From assembly GCF_932274485.2 (NCBI RefSeq), contig NC_065883.2, positions 66,817,210 through 66,881,209 on the forward strand: a stretch of DNA of 64,000 nt, in the 5' to 3' direction. Shown piece after piece: positions 54,513 to 64,000 of this stretch. The position numbers and the translations under genes are program-made. Source of the DNA: Patella vulgata. Its lineage: Eukaryota; Mollusca; Gastropoda; Patellidae. A model generated the notes under the pieces. That model did no database searches. It saw nothing but the letters and a program-made list of their open reading frames with translations, and had not been told where the DNA came from. Numbering within the stretch: position 1 is the first letter of the stretch; each line of letters opens with the position of its first letter.

Positions 54513-54630
54513 CAATCTGATTAAAATACAAATCTATATTTCGTTTCGTTTTTATACTTTCGATGGCATTCACCAAATCAATATCTGACTTGTAGTAGAA
54601 GCTAGGTCGTACGATCGACTTTTGACCAGG
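54513..54630. repeat. Truncated copy of the TTTCGTTTCGTTTTTATA MITE
   Basis: CAATCTGATTAAAATACAAA, TATTTCGTTTCGTTTTTATA, CTTTCGATGGCATTCACC and GTCGTACGATCGACTTTTGA match the left part of 33928-34336. The right terminus is absent. Confidence 0.78.
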
Positions 54631-55234
54631 TTGTGTGTGTGTGAGAGAGAGAGGGGTGGGGTTGTGTATAATTGATCACTGTCTTGTTCAAAGTAAATTA
54701 AGATATATTTTTATGTTGTTCAAACTGTTTCTTAAGATCTCTCAAAATGGAATCAAACTGTGTTCGTTTATGGTCAAAATGAAACTGAGCTGTGTTATGT
54801 TATGGTCACTTCAATTTTTGTTAAGGTCGTTGAGATGTAAATAAGGTTAGGTTGCGTAATTGTTGGCGAGATTGTAAGCATTGGGCCTAGGTACAGGGTT
54901 AGGGTTGGGGTTGGGATGAATTAACCTGGCCTGATCATTTAGCACTAACCCTGTGTTATGTTCAAGATGAAATTGAGCTAATCTTGGTCAAAATGAAATT
55001 GAACTATAGTGTGGGGTTTCGTATTAATTCTTTTTTATTTTCTTATTAAGATCCCCAAAAAGTTCTGTTCACGCGTAAACCAGTGTTATACACGGGAAAT
55101 CTCGATTTTTCGTACCAATGACGAGGAACATTTTCTTGTAAATATCAAGGACCACCTCTCACAAGCGATGAACGGGATTGAAATGTCTCGACTGCTCTTC
55201 TCCGCCAACGGCGGGATGGGGGCCATACTAAGGC

Positions 55235-55400
55235 CTACGCTTTCTGTCGAAAACACTATGTATATTTCGAGAATTTTGAGAATCTATATTCTGCTTTCAA
55301 ATTGAAAAGGTTTAATTATAGTCTGTTTGTGTATAACAGATGTGAACTGGAATAAGGCCACTTTACAAAAAGTATACTTATTGCTTGATATGACGGCCAT
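55235..55400 (-). repeat. Interspersed repeat E, inverted copy 3
   Basis: GTCGAAAACACTATGTATAT, TTCGAGAATTTTGAGAATCT, ATTCTGCTTTCAAATTGAAA and AGTCTGTTTGTGTATAACAG; the reverse complement follows the copies at 18720 and 21895. Confidence 0.68.
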
Positions 55401-55839
55401 TTGGGACAGAGATCTATTCTCGAAGTAGAGTAGACAATTCCTTGTATGTAGGATGGATTCAAATCGAGATACAAGTGCGCTATAGTCGCTCGAACACAAC
55501 AAATTGGTAGACAGTAAACTGTAAAACAAAATATACGATAAACTTTTTATCCTGCTTTTATTCTTGTTTGTATTCAGCTAACCTAGGTTACCACTGTCCG
55601 TTGGCATTCTTAAAATCACGACTTCCATTTATAATTTATTGAAAGAAATTCGAGTAACCGTGACTTGGGCCCCGAAAAACTTAATACAAATGAATATGTT
55701 TTTTTGTCTAGTGGAGAGCGGTAAATGCGTCCTATGCATTAACTTGGATATAATTGTGCCCAGTATAAAAACTTACTATTATTAATATTATTAGTATGGC
55801 ACGGAATGAATCATATTAAAATTTGGCTGTCTGTGTACA

Positions 55840-56120
55840 GTTAGCTACGCCTGAAAACAGACACTAAGGTAGTTGACCGACTTTTTAAGTCCTAAATCGA
55901 CGATTTTAGTCGAAAACACCAAATATACTTCGAGAATTTTGAGAATTTAAGTATTTATTCTGCTTCCATTTAATGGAACTGAGCAGGTTTATTTAGTCTT
56001 TGCGTGCATGACAGATGTGAAACAGAGGAGTAGGGTCGCATCACAAAACAATGTAGGCTTCTAATTTTTGGATGCTGGCGCCATTTAGGATCTATGTGTG
56101 CAGAATAAGAATGAATAGAA
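55840..56120 (-). repeat. Interspersed repeat E, inverted copy 4
   Basis: GCCTGAAAACAGACACTAAG, ATCGACGATTTTAGTCGAAA, TTCGAGAATTTTGAGAATTT and TTATTCTGCTTCCATTTAAT. The most complete copy of the family in this window. Confidence 0.72.
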
Positions 56121-56142
56121 CAAAATAACGGGGGACTATGGC

Positions 56143-56584
56143 GGGGTATCAGGTTCAAAATGCGATCTGCAGTAGAAAGTAGAAAATAAAAAGCAAAAGA
56201 GAAAATTCTGCATGTCATTAAAATACGGTATCTATGGGATCGTTTATTTTTACGGGAAAATACCGTATTTTAATGACATGCAGAAATAGTCACGTGATCA
56301 AATTTATTTCCGTAATATGCATGGAGAAAATCTCGAGCAGAAAATCTTGAGTAGAAAATCTAAAGTTGAAAGTCGAATGTCAAATGTTGATTATTGAAAG
56401 TAGAAATTCTGTTGTTGAAAGTAGAATATTTACGACTTAAAGTTGAAAAGATGGACGTATTAGGTTGAAAAGCACGAGCGGTATATGTTTCCCTCACGAA
56501 AATGTCCATTTTGGATAAGAATTTTCTCTTTTGCTTTTTATTTTCTACTTTCTACTGCAGATCGCATTTTGAACCTGATACCCC
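56143..56584. mobile_element. Inverted-repeat element with a nested second inverted repeat
   Basis: Outer arms of about 64 bases at 56143-56206 and 56520-56584 (GGGGTATCAGGTTCAAAATG, ATCTGCAGTAGAAAGTAGAA, AATAAAAAGCAAAAGAGAAA and their mirror). Inside, TGCATGTCATTAAAATACGG at 56208 is mirrored by TACCGTATTTTAATGACATG at about 56262. Between the inner repeat and the right arm, GTAGAAAATC and GTTGAAAGT motifs recur. No ORF. Confidence 0.85.
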
Positions 56585-57039
56585 ACCATAGGAGGGGACC
56601 AGTGTACACGTTGGCAAGCACACAAAATACCTACCGATAGAAACGACGCTTTAACCTCGATTTTGCCATCCGATTTGATCAACTGATTATGCATCTCCTT
56701 TTTTCAGGTTGCAGATAACGTATACGCACAACATTACATAATGCCGACATTTCCCGGATAATATATAATTTCGAATAAAACGACAGCACCAGATGAAATG
56801 AGAGTACTGGATTTGATTCATCATTAGACTAGTCATAAAAGTGACCCCTTTTGAACTAACCGGATGTTGATAGTCAATAAAAATGGAACAAACATTATAT
56901 AAATTAAAAATAAACAAACAAAAGAACAACCCAAAACAACGTACATTCAGTCTGCTATGGACTAGTCGTTCTGTATTGCAGTACCAATTCTTACTCGAAA
57001 ATTAATATTGGATTACAGTTTGATGTGTGTGAAGCAGCT

Positions 57040-57315
57040 GGTGCTATGAAATGTCAATAACGTGACGGTTTATTTTGTGTGGGGCTTTATTTTGTGTGAT
57101 ACAGTGCTAGGAAATGCCATCACAGTGACTCGATTGTTTATTTTGTGCGATTCGGTGCTATCAAATGTAATCTCAGTGACTTGCCTGTTTATTTCGTGTG
57201 ACACAGTGCTAACAAATGTCATCTCGGTGACTTGACTGTTTTGGGGTTTTTGGGGGTTTTTTTTGTGTCTGTGGGTGATGCGTGCTAGGAAACGCTATCT
57301 CAGTGGCGTTTAATT
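57040..57315 (+). repeat. Tandem repeat, about 50-60 bp unit, upstream of PGAP4
   Basis: GTGCTAGGAAATGCCATCAC, AGTGACTCGATTGTTTATTT and TGTGTGATACA recur five times; GTGCTA landmarks stand at about 57041, 57104, 57155, 57207 and 57281. The last unit ends about 60 bases before the PGAP4 start codon. Confidence 0.85.
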
Positions 57316-57369
57316 TTGCGTGGTGCTTTACCGCAATATTTTTATCTAAGTTTAAAGGGATTATTCACC

Positions 57370-58683
57370 ATGTTTAAGAGATTATTCACTATGTTCAAAA
57401 CATTAATATCTTATTTAATTCATTATTTAAAGCGCCATTCCCATGAATTGAGTTTTATACTTTTCTTATTCCTCCTCCAATTTGTCGTCATTCTTCCAGT
57501 TCTTTTCTGGAACAAACCGTGGACAATATTTTTCAAAGGCTTCCCATCAAAAGCCAATTATACAATGGAGGAATCGAACCTTAACACGAAGAGACTTTCT
57601 AAAGCTGTCGAATATTTTCATTCTATAGATGCCAAAGCTTCTCTGAAATTATACGATGACGCCATAAAAAACAATGTAGGTGAAATTGATATGGTGGTTT
57701 CCATAGTAACGACAAAGCGAAAAAATTCTAAAATTACAAAGAACAGTTTAGGCTATCTACTACAATCTAGTGCCAAAGTTGATAAATTAGTAAAGCATCA
57801 AACAAATTTCAAATCCGTCTTTACCACCATTTGCAATGTGGATGTCAAACCTGAAGAACACCATGACGCCATTTCACTAAAGAGTTATCTCCCTTACGTA
57901 GAACGTTACGGAAATTCCAAACCAAGCATTCCAGATTTATTCTTACCTCAATCAAACGTGACCTACAGGACAAACACGCCAGTCCGAACATTTGAAAAGG
58001 AAACCATGGACTATATTTTTTGCTTAAATGCCGCCAAATACTGGAACCCTAAGTATGTGTTGTTGCTTGAAGATGATGGAATAGTCCACGACAATGTAAT
58101 GGACATCCTAGCCTATGTTTTAAAATATCGACTTGGAAACTTCTCAAGATATGGAGCGAAGGATTTCATTCATTTGAAGTTATTTTATCCAGAAAAATGG
58201 CAGGGCTACGCTTTTGAAAAGGATCGTATATTAGAACTATTAAGTGGTGGTCTTGTCGGTGGAGCCATTTTTATTTTAGTTTATTTATTGTGCAACATTA
58301 AGCGACGGAAACATTCTTTAGCGCTAATATTTACATGTGGGGTGTTGTTCACAGTATTAACGTGTGTTGTCTTAGGAAGACAGAATATAATAGAATTAAG
58401 ACGAATTCATCCATGCACTTATAGATTTGTGTCTTCACCGGGCTGTTGTACTCCCGCCATGTTGTATCCAAGCAGCGTCATTGATGAATTAAGTAAAAGT
58501 CTATCACGTGACGCTAGTAAACCGTACCTCCGAACTGATTTAGCTATAAATCAATTTGTACAATCGTCGGGGTTACCGGCATTTTATATAGAACCTAATT
58601 TAGTCGATCATATAGGTAGAGTTACGACATTAGGACTAGCTGATAAACCCGCTGATCAATTTCTACAACAAATAGATATTTAG
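57370..58683 (+). CDS. PGAP4: Post-GPI attachment to proteins GalNAc transferase 4 (TMEM246)
   Basis: An intronless frame of 437 residues from ATG 57370 (context CACCATG); the frame is open upstream to 57316 without another ATG. In the known family PGAP4 is a Golgi glycosyltransferase that adds the GalNAc side chain to the first mannose of GPI anchors. Matching features are a short cytosolic N-terminus with a membrane segment at about 27-47, a GT-A type domain with LLLEDD (Glu234-Asp235-Asp236) in place of DXD, then two membrane segments at about 289-309 and 316-336 inserted within that domain, which is the hallmark of this protein. After them come GRQNIIELRR, the CCTPAMLYP motif (Cys359-Cys360) and EPNLVDHIG near 408-416. 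A possible N-glycosylation site is Asn196. Human PGAP4 is 403 residues, so the length fits. Neighbours are all repeats. Confidence 0.94.
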   Translation: MFKRLFTMFKTLISYLIHYLKRHSHELSFILFLFLLQFVVILPVLFWNKPWTIFFKGFPSKANYTMEESNLNTKRLSKAVEYFHSIDAKASLKLYDDAIKNNVGEIDMVVSIVTTKRKNSKITKNSLGYLLQSSAKVDKLVKHQTNFKSVFTTICNVDVKPEEHHDAISLKSYLPYVERYGNSKPSIPDLFLPQSNVTYRTNTPVRTFEKETMDYIFCLNAAKYWNPKYVLLLEDDGIVHDNVMDILAYVLKYRLGNFSRYGAKDFIHLKLFYPEKWQGYAFEKDRILELLSGGLVGGAIFILVYLLCNIKRRKHSLALIFTCGVLFTVLTCVVLGRQNIIELRRIHPCTYRFVSSPGCCTPAMLYPSSVIDELSKSLSRDASKPYLRTDLAINQFVQSSGLPAFYIEPNLVDHIGRVTTLGLADKPADQFLQQIDI

Positions 58684-58904
58684 CACCTAATTTCTGTCTC
58701 AATAGCTACACGGGTCAGGGCAAAATCTTTCGTGTTGTTAAATCTCAGAGCCCGTAGGCCTACTTCAAGTATGAAGAGACACGCGTTAGAGCCCAGAACA
58801 TTCCGCCACCCAACCCCCTTCGACCATCATGGTGTTCAACATGGGTCTGTACTTGGACCGACTACCTAAGGTAATAGACCAGCTGATTCAGGCTAACGAC
58901 ATAC

Positions 58905-59280
58905 TGTGACTTCCTTGGGATGAGTAAGACGCTAGTTTACTAACCGCGACGTTCGAGTTTAGATCACGATGTTGACTGGAAAGTTCCCAGCGTGGTTTCG
59001 CCATGTCAGTTGTGAAGAGCGGAGGGTTGAGTAAGATGCATGAATGAGGTCAGGGTTTAGATAGCGATTTTGAGGGAAGTTCCCAGCGTGGTTCGCCATG
59101 TCAGTGGTGCGGGTCGGAGGGTTTGACAATCAACATCTTATAGTTTCCGGGTGGGACGAAAAATTGAGGTCCCGTGTACACGTACAAAAACGACAGTTGG
59201 AATTCAATGGCTGTCTGGGCCGAATTTCCCTGCATGACCGTTTTCATTAGCACAGTTCTTGCAGAATAGCAGAAAAGTTA
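58905..59280 (+). repeat. Family B SINE with an internal tandem duplication
   Basis: GAGTAAGACGCTAGTTTACT, AAGTTCCCAGCGTGGTTTCG and CCATGTCAGTTGTGAAGAGC, then a second AAGTTCCCAGCGTGGTTCGC, CCATGTCAGTGGTGCGGGTC. It goes on with GAGGTCCCGTGTACACGTAC and GTTAAACATCATTCATTCAC. Confidence 0.78.
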
Positions 59281-59410
59281 AACATCATTCATTCACTGTC
59301 CCCACCCTTCTCAAAGCTTGTGATGGGCCTAGGCTGTTTCCATTAAACATCATTCATTCACTGTCCCCACCCTTCTCAAAGCTGGTGATGGCCCTAGGCT
59401 GTTTCCATTT
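59275..59410 (+). repeat. Two tandem 67 bp units
   Basis: TTAAACATCATTCATTCACT, GTCCCCACCCTTCTCAAAGC, TTGTGATGGGCCTAGGCTGT and TTCCA are repeated once with two or three changes. The unit starts with the 3' end of the preceding SINE. Confidence 0.9.
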
Positions 59411-59439
59411 ATTTGTAACGCACCCTGTGACTAGAACAG

Positions 59440-59882
59440 ACATGCTGGTATGGTTTCCGCTTGTCAGTGGTGCAGAACAGAAGGACTGACAAGGACAACT
59501 GTCTAGTCGTTCGGATGGGACGAGAAACCGTGTACATATTGACGTGCAAGTAAATAAACCCCTGGAAGTTGGAATTCGATATAAGAGTAGGCCGTAGCGC
59601 CGCTGTCATAGCAAAAATTTACCCTCAATAGCACACTGTATGGCGTATGCCCGTCTTTATTAGCCCAGTCGGCTCCATTATAGCCACCATGATTAGCAAC
59701 CATAAATCATAGCTGAAATTAATAAATACCCCTGAAGCTGACGAAAGGTGACTTATTTTGATGGCCAATATACTCACGTATTACCTTGAACTAGTCTCTG
59801 TATCTGTTGGCCACCTCTCAGTCTATCGGCAACTGTTGTGTCATCAGAGGGCGTTAAACATCATTTCATTTCGTTTCAGAAC
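59440..59882 (+). repeat. Family B SINE interrupted by repeat F
   Basis: CCGCTTGTCAGTGGTGCAGA, TGTCTAGTCGTTCGGATGGG, GAATTCGATATAAGAGTAGG, GCACACTGTATGGCGTATGC and TTATTAGCCCAGTCGG stop at about 59662. Repeat F follows, and the SINE end TTAAACATCATTTCATTTCG resumes at 59854. Confidence 0.85.
59663..59852 (+). mobile_element. Interspersed repeat F, copy 2, inside a SINE
   Basis: TATAGCCACCATGATTAGCA, TGAAGCTGACGAAAGGTGAC, TTATTTTGATGGCC and GTTGTGTCATCAGAGGGCG match 50868-51025. Position within a SINE shows that F is itself mobile. No terminal inverted repeats were seen. Confidence 0.75.
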
Positions 59883-60059
59883 AGACATGTGTCTATTATC
59901 ATATTATATTGAGGATTATTTTTCTAATCCACTTAATAGATTACAACCGAAATTGATGCATATATTACATGGTTGTTATTTATTCAGATTTGTTGCTTTC
60001 TTTGCCAGCTGCTTTGTCATAGTTTTATTTATGATTTAAAATATTTTAATAAATTGTGG

Positions 60060-60730
60060 CTAATTTAAGGATGGTTTTGGTTGTCTCTCTGCTTTAATCA
60101 ATGAATAAGTTATAACCAGGATAAGGATGTTACAAGGGTTCATGTTCCTTATTTTTACTAAGCGAAATATCGCTTAACCGATGGCAGTTAAGGCCTTGGG
60201 CCATTTGTTTATCTGGATATTTTTAAACATTCTTCACGAGGAATTTCTGTAATGAAGGTCATATATCGAAGTATATAACCTCTTCGCATCTTGAACTCCT
60301 ATACAATTTTTAAAATTTGCCCCCCCCCCCCCACATGCGCAAATAATTTATACTGTGTTCATTGCTTTAAAATGTGAAGCCAAATGCATCTGAATTTACA
60401 CGTAACAACCTATGGAATTCCACATGGAAAAACTCCTGCAACAATAAGAATATAATTGCAATGAATGAAATTTGGGTTGGGCGTACTACTTGCCCTCTAA
60501 TAAACCCTCTCATTGTAAATTCCGTACTTTAGAGCACGGCCAACAAACAATAGAATACAATAGGGGCACTGTGGGACTGGGACATGTTCAGTGTTTATGT
60601 GATATTATACAAATAGTGTATTCAAACTTCGGTGCAGAACAGTAGGACGTTAAACCATATGTATACAAACATTAACAATGTTATAACATTTTGTACTAAA
60701 AATTCAAGTACGTGTATGTTTAAACTCGTT
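60060..60730. other. Intergenic, nothing but short scraps
   Basis: A poly-C run at about 60319-60332 and a family B 3' scrap at 60631-60653 (GTGCAGAACAGTAGGACGTT). No supported ORF. Confidence 0.5.
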
Positions 60731-60742
60731 CTCCCAAACAGG

Positions 60743-61010
60743 GTTGGGTGTTGGATGACCGAATGGTTAGCACGTGCGCACTGTATCATAAGGTAGGTCT
60801 GTCATTGACTCAACTGGCGTGGTTTCCATTCCCCGGTTGAACGTGACAAGGAGTAGGGTCGCCTGATCAACCTCGTGGGTTTTCTCTGGGTTCTCCGGTT
60901 TCCCCCCACTTTCCTTAGACCCTACGCGCAAGCGAATTATTGAAATAAAATTAAACCATATGTTAGTCCCGAAATGACCTATGTTTGTGTCGAGTGGACG
61001 TTAAACCCCA

Positions 61011-61050
<40 letters not shown>

Positions 61051-61053
61051 TCT
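60743..61053 (+). repeat. Family A tRNA-SINE, full length, with 12 bp target duplication
   Basis: TTGGATGACCGAATGGTTAG (A box), GGCGTGGTTTCCATTCCCCG (B-box region), the centre, GGACGTTAAACCCCATATCT and a long (CT)n tail. CTCCCAAACAGG at 60731-60742 recurs at 61054-61065. Confidence 0.95.
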
Positions 61054-61065
61054 CTCCCAAACAGG

Positions 61066-62012
61066 ATTGTCTTCCCTTGCAGTTCACACTATCGAATGCT
61101 AGAGAGTGTTTTGAAGCAATATTATAATCATGCACCCTTTCTCTTGTGTTAAACAACATTTTGAGGAAAGGTAAGCCACTTAATTCTACGCCCGACTACA
61201 TTATAACCTATATATTTTAATAACCCTAACAACGCTGATAACTCTCGACATTTGGAGCTGTTTTCATTCCCTTTTTTAGATTTAGAAATGAGAAAACTAA
61301 TTGATAGGTACACATATCAGCTAACCTAAAGTAATTGGCCCTTTATGTTTCGATCAAAAGTAACGGTAAAAAAAAAGAAAGTAAAATATCAAATAATCAA
61401 TGACGCAGTTATATTAGTTCAGGAAAAAGCAATTTGCGATATATCGCTTTTCATTTATCTATTCTAGCTGAACATTTCTAGGGCGCCAATTGTTTCGGGT
61501 TGTGCCCCTAGACCATATATAGACCGGATCATAAAAGACTTTTTGCCATTAATATTGACAGATATTGAGTAACAAAAGAGCTTTAGCGCGTAATATTAGT
61601 AACTATGTTTTTGGTAAAGACACATGCATTTGTTTTACTGGGTTGGATTATGGACCTTAACGCCCATTGTTGGATAAAAATAAAATAGGAAATACATCAG
61701 CAGGTAGAGAGTACATTGGGTCACCTTAAAGATTACGGTAAATTCTAACTTCAGTTATGGTCATTCTTACCCTACCAGCTATATCTATGAAATAAAAGTC
61801 AGAATGAAGCTGGCTGTGTGAATTAAAGTGGAAAATATATTTATTAAACTTTTATTAATTTTTCACGAAAACTCAATACCAAATTTTTAAGTGACAACAC
61901 GAAAAAAGCTCTAAAATGTAAAAAAATAACACTTACAATGGTATAACAATAAAAAAATTCGTTGACAGCATTCAAAAGGGATTTTTACAAGTTCCATCAT
62001 TTCAGTTTTTCA
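61066..62012. other. Intergenic, nothing recognised
   Basis: AT-rich, no family-like ORF or repeat. Confidence 0.5.
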
Positions 62013-62225
62013 AAAGAAATTTTGCGCCTGTGAGAAGAGAATCCCATCGGAACCCATGGACCTTGGGCCCCCGTTCCGTCCGTGGTATCATCTAGACCGA
62101 TAGTAACCACAGGTAGACAAAAAACAGGCAGAAATGACGAACCTGTGGTTAATGTCGGTCCTGATGTTACCTCCTGGGGGTGGGGGTCCGGTGGTGTTCT
62201 CTTCGAATAGGCGCAAAATTTCTTT
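62013..62225. mobile_element. Short TIR element (MITE-like)
   Basis: AAAGAAATTTTGCGCCTGTG, AGAAGAGAA at 62013-62041 is mirrored at 62197-62225 with three or four differences. An inner mirrored pair AACCACAGGTAG and AACCTGTGGTTA lies between. About 213 bases; no clear target duplication identified. Confidence 0.78.
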
Positions 62226-62229
62226 AGAA

Positions 62230-63050
62230 AAATTTACAGTAAATTGTGCTTTATAAAGTATATCTTGGTCTTTCTAGCTTCTGCACATCTAACTTGCGAC
62301 AACCTTAGCAATTCATCAAAAACGACATAAATTCATGATTAAAAGGGGACATCAAATTACGCAAGAACATTAACTAGTTTTGGGAGCCCTGAAAAAGGGA
62401 GGGGAAAGGTGGGAAGTTAAAACGTGTTGCAAATTTCTGCAGTACTTGATTACTTTAATCATCAGTAGAAATACGCTATTTAAAATAATAATTCGTATAT
62501 TATTTTACAGCTACAATAACGAAAGGAAAGTATGTTTCCGTTTAATCCAAAAAGCAATTTATTGTCATTTCATGCAGAAAGATATGGTGTTAAATGGCGT
62601 ATGCCTTAAATTATCTTATAAATTAATAATTGGTATATTGATCGAGTATTTTACAGCGACAAGAACGTTTCCGTTTATTAGGCCTAACAGAAAATTCCAA
62701 TAAACAATTTATTGTTAGTTTGAGGGGAAAGTGCTACAGGTGGTAGATAATATCTAAATCTGCATATTTTCATAAACATATTATGCAGATAGATGTTTAT
62801 ATGGAGGGTCCACTTGATTATAACATAATATTTTGTGTGGAATAGGCGTCCTAGTTTATTCATCCCTTGATCCTGTGAAATAAAAAACATTTTGCCACCA
62901 CAGCTGGTTTGAATACTGTTTGAATTCTGCGTGCCCATTTTGCGATATTTTAGTATGTTTACGGTAATAATATGTCTTAAAATGCTTCTATTATAAAGGT
63001 AACAATTATTATCGTGATACATATAAATATATAGGTTTTATTGACGCTAG
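62230..63050. other. Intergenic, nothing recognised
   Basis: Short ORFs at 62380-62703 (+) and 62684-63022 (-) resemble no known protein. No repeat structure identified. Confidence 0.45.
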
Positions 63051-63053
63051 GTA

Positions 63054-64000
63054 TACGAGGGGCGATTGATAATACCCCCCATCAGACCAGGGTGGCGCCC
63101 TTACGGTGCTGCTACGGCGACGGAAAATAGTCTCAAAGCGCATCAAGGTCGCCATAACCCTGGTAGAAACGTCAGATATAGTGCTGTCGTCACCATGGTC
63201 GCAAATGATCGCCGAGTCACGGCGTTCGTTTTTAGCATGTTCAAAACAAACGCCAAGGTTCTGCGATCTGACCTGGAAAACTGTGAGAACGTGGCTTTTA
63301 TCAAATTTGTAATTATTGGGGACATTTTCTTGCGATTTGTTCGCGTTAACCGGCGACCGTGTGCATATTCTGGTCGCCGTACGGTCGCAGCAGCACAGAA
63401 AGGACGCCACCCCAGTCTGACGGGGGCATAATGAGTGGGCCTCGATTGGAAAACCGTGGAACACAATGATACCACGTTTTGCACGTGTACTATTATGTTC
63501 CTCGGGCTCTGTCACAAACTTTCATCATATTCGGTTAAACTGTTTGGTTGTGACAGGTCATAACAATCAAGTAGGGTCTGTTGTTATGAGAAAATGGACC
63601 ATATCGAGGCGAGAGCTGTATCTGCATATAAAAGGGTCTAACACCGAAAGCCATACATGATGATATGGTTGAAACATTAGGAGATGATGCTCCTTCATAT
63701 GCCACAATTAAAAGGTGGTCAGCTGAATTCAAGCTTGGCTGAGACAGCATTGAAGACGAACCACGCCCTGGTCGACCAAAAACTGTGTCAACACCTGAAA
63801 TGGTACAAAAAATCCATGATCTGATAATGAATGACCGGCGAGTTACCGAACGATTCATAGCTGGGGTAGTTGGTATTAGCCAGGAGAGAGTTCATTCTAT
63901 TATCACTGAAACTTTGGAAATGACAAAGGTTTCAGCACGATGGGTGCCAAAGCTTTGGACGCCTGATCAAAAGCGTTCAAGACACGTCATGTCAGAAGAG
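63054..64000 (+). mobile_element. Mariner-type DNA transposon, transposase N-terminal half, runs off the window
   Basis: The left terminus TACGAGGGGCGATTGATAAT follows a TA. The transposase begins near ATG 63594 (MDHIEARAV) and shows KAIHDDMVETLGDDAPSY, TIKRWSAEFKLG, EDEPRPGRPKTVSTPEMV, VGISQERVHSII, a WVPKLWTPDQKRSRHVMSEE end and so the paired helix-turn-helix region and WVP linker of mariner transposases. It is defective: two frame changes lie between about 63615 and 63635, and a TGA at 63740-63742 replaces an expected Arg codon. The catalytic D,D34D domain lies beyond base 64000. A second element is inserted at 63074. Confidence 0.92.
63074..63427. mobile_element. 354 bp TIR element nested in the mariner copy
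   Basis: ACCCCCCATCAGACCAGGGT, GGCGCCCTTACGG and TGCTGCTACGGCGAC at the left are mirrored at the right (GTCGCAGCAGCAC, GGACGCCACCCCAGTCTGAC, GGGGGC), i.e. TIRs of about 40-50 bases. ATAAT at 63069-63073 recurs at 63428-63432 as a 5 bp target duplication. Removing it leaves a continuous mariner left end. ORFs on both strands here are not family-like; no transposase is visible, so it is non-autonomous. Confidence 0.88.

Noticed and set aside
55009-55305. ORF of 98 residues, partly hydrophobic
   Set aside because: It overlaps repeat E, and nothing else supports it.
57316-57369. Upstream extension of the PGAP4 frame by 18 codons
   Set aside because: The extension begins at TTG rather than ATG, and the first ATG at 57370 has a good context and suits the family's short cytosolic N-terminus.
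63009-63515. Minus-strand ORF of 168 residues near the right edge
   Set aside because: It spans the nested TIR element and the mariner end and carries no domain.

Overview
The window is AT-rich eukaryotic DNA from an animal, most likely a marine mollusc and probably a gastropod. I infer this from short exons in long repeat-filled introns, highly conserved animal gene families, and dense tRNA-derived SINEs ending in GTTAAACCCC plus a (TC)n or (ATTTC)n tail. The species cannot be named from the sequence alone.

Four host genes are supported. The 3' part of an IGBP1 (alpha4/TAP42) gene lies on + at 458-6884 (six exons, 5' end outside the window). A single-exon BTB-BACK-Kelch protein lies on - at 12370-14229. 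A complete nine-exon MEMO1 gene lies on + at 20132-29195, giving 296 residues. An intronless PGAP4 (TMEM246) gene lies on + at 57370-58683. A fifth candidate is an intact SGNH/GDSL-hydrolase-like ORF on - at 41252-41920, which may belong to the host or to an element. I see no operon-like or pathway link between these genes: IGBP1 regulates PP2A-family phosphatases, the Kelch protein is probably a Cul3 adaptor, MEMO1 is a copper-binding/redox protein, and PGAP4 modifies GPI anchors in the Golgi.

Most of the rest is mobile or repetitive DNA. Family A SINEs have a Leu/Ser-like tRNA head and a (TC)n tail; many copies have clear 10-13 bp target duplications. Family B SINEs have a different tRNA head and an ATTTC tail. 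A third tRNA SINE (D) is at about 36405. All three share the GTTAAAC 3' end. DNA-transposon remains include a TTAA-flanked ~390-400 bp MITE with at least five copies, a family whose TIRs carry a TTTCGTTTCGTTTTTATA core, elements ending in ATACGCCCACATTTT, a large foldback palindrome in MEMO1 intron 2, and a mariner copy at the right edge with a second TIR element nested in it. One young-looking but broken Ty3/Gypsy LTR element (42585-47271) sits inside a family A SINE. Minisatellites cluster around IGBP1, on both sides of the Kelch gene and just upstream of PGAP4.

The most interesting points are the nested insertions, the shared SINE 3' ends together with a chimeric SINE, a minisatellite that carries the splice acceptor of an IGBP1 exon, a MEMO1 promoter segment that is itself a dispersed repeat carrying a CRE, and two palindromes with hammerhead-like GAAAC cores. 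I found no CRISPR, RNA gene or clearly new multi-gene system.
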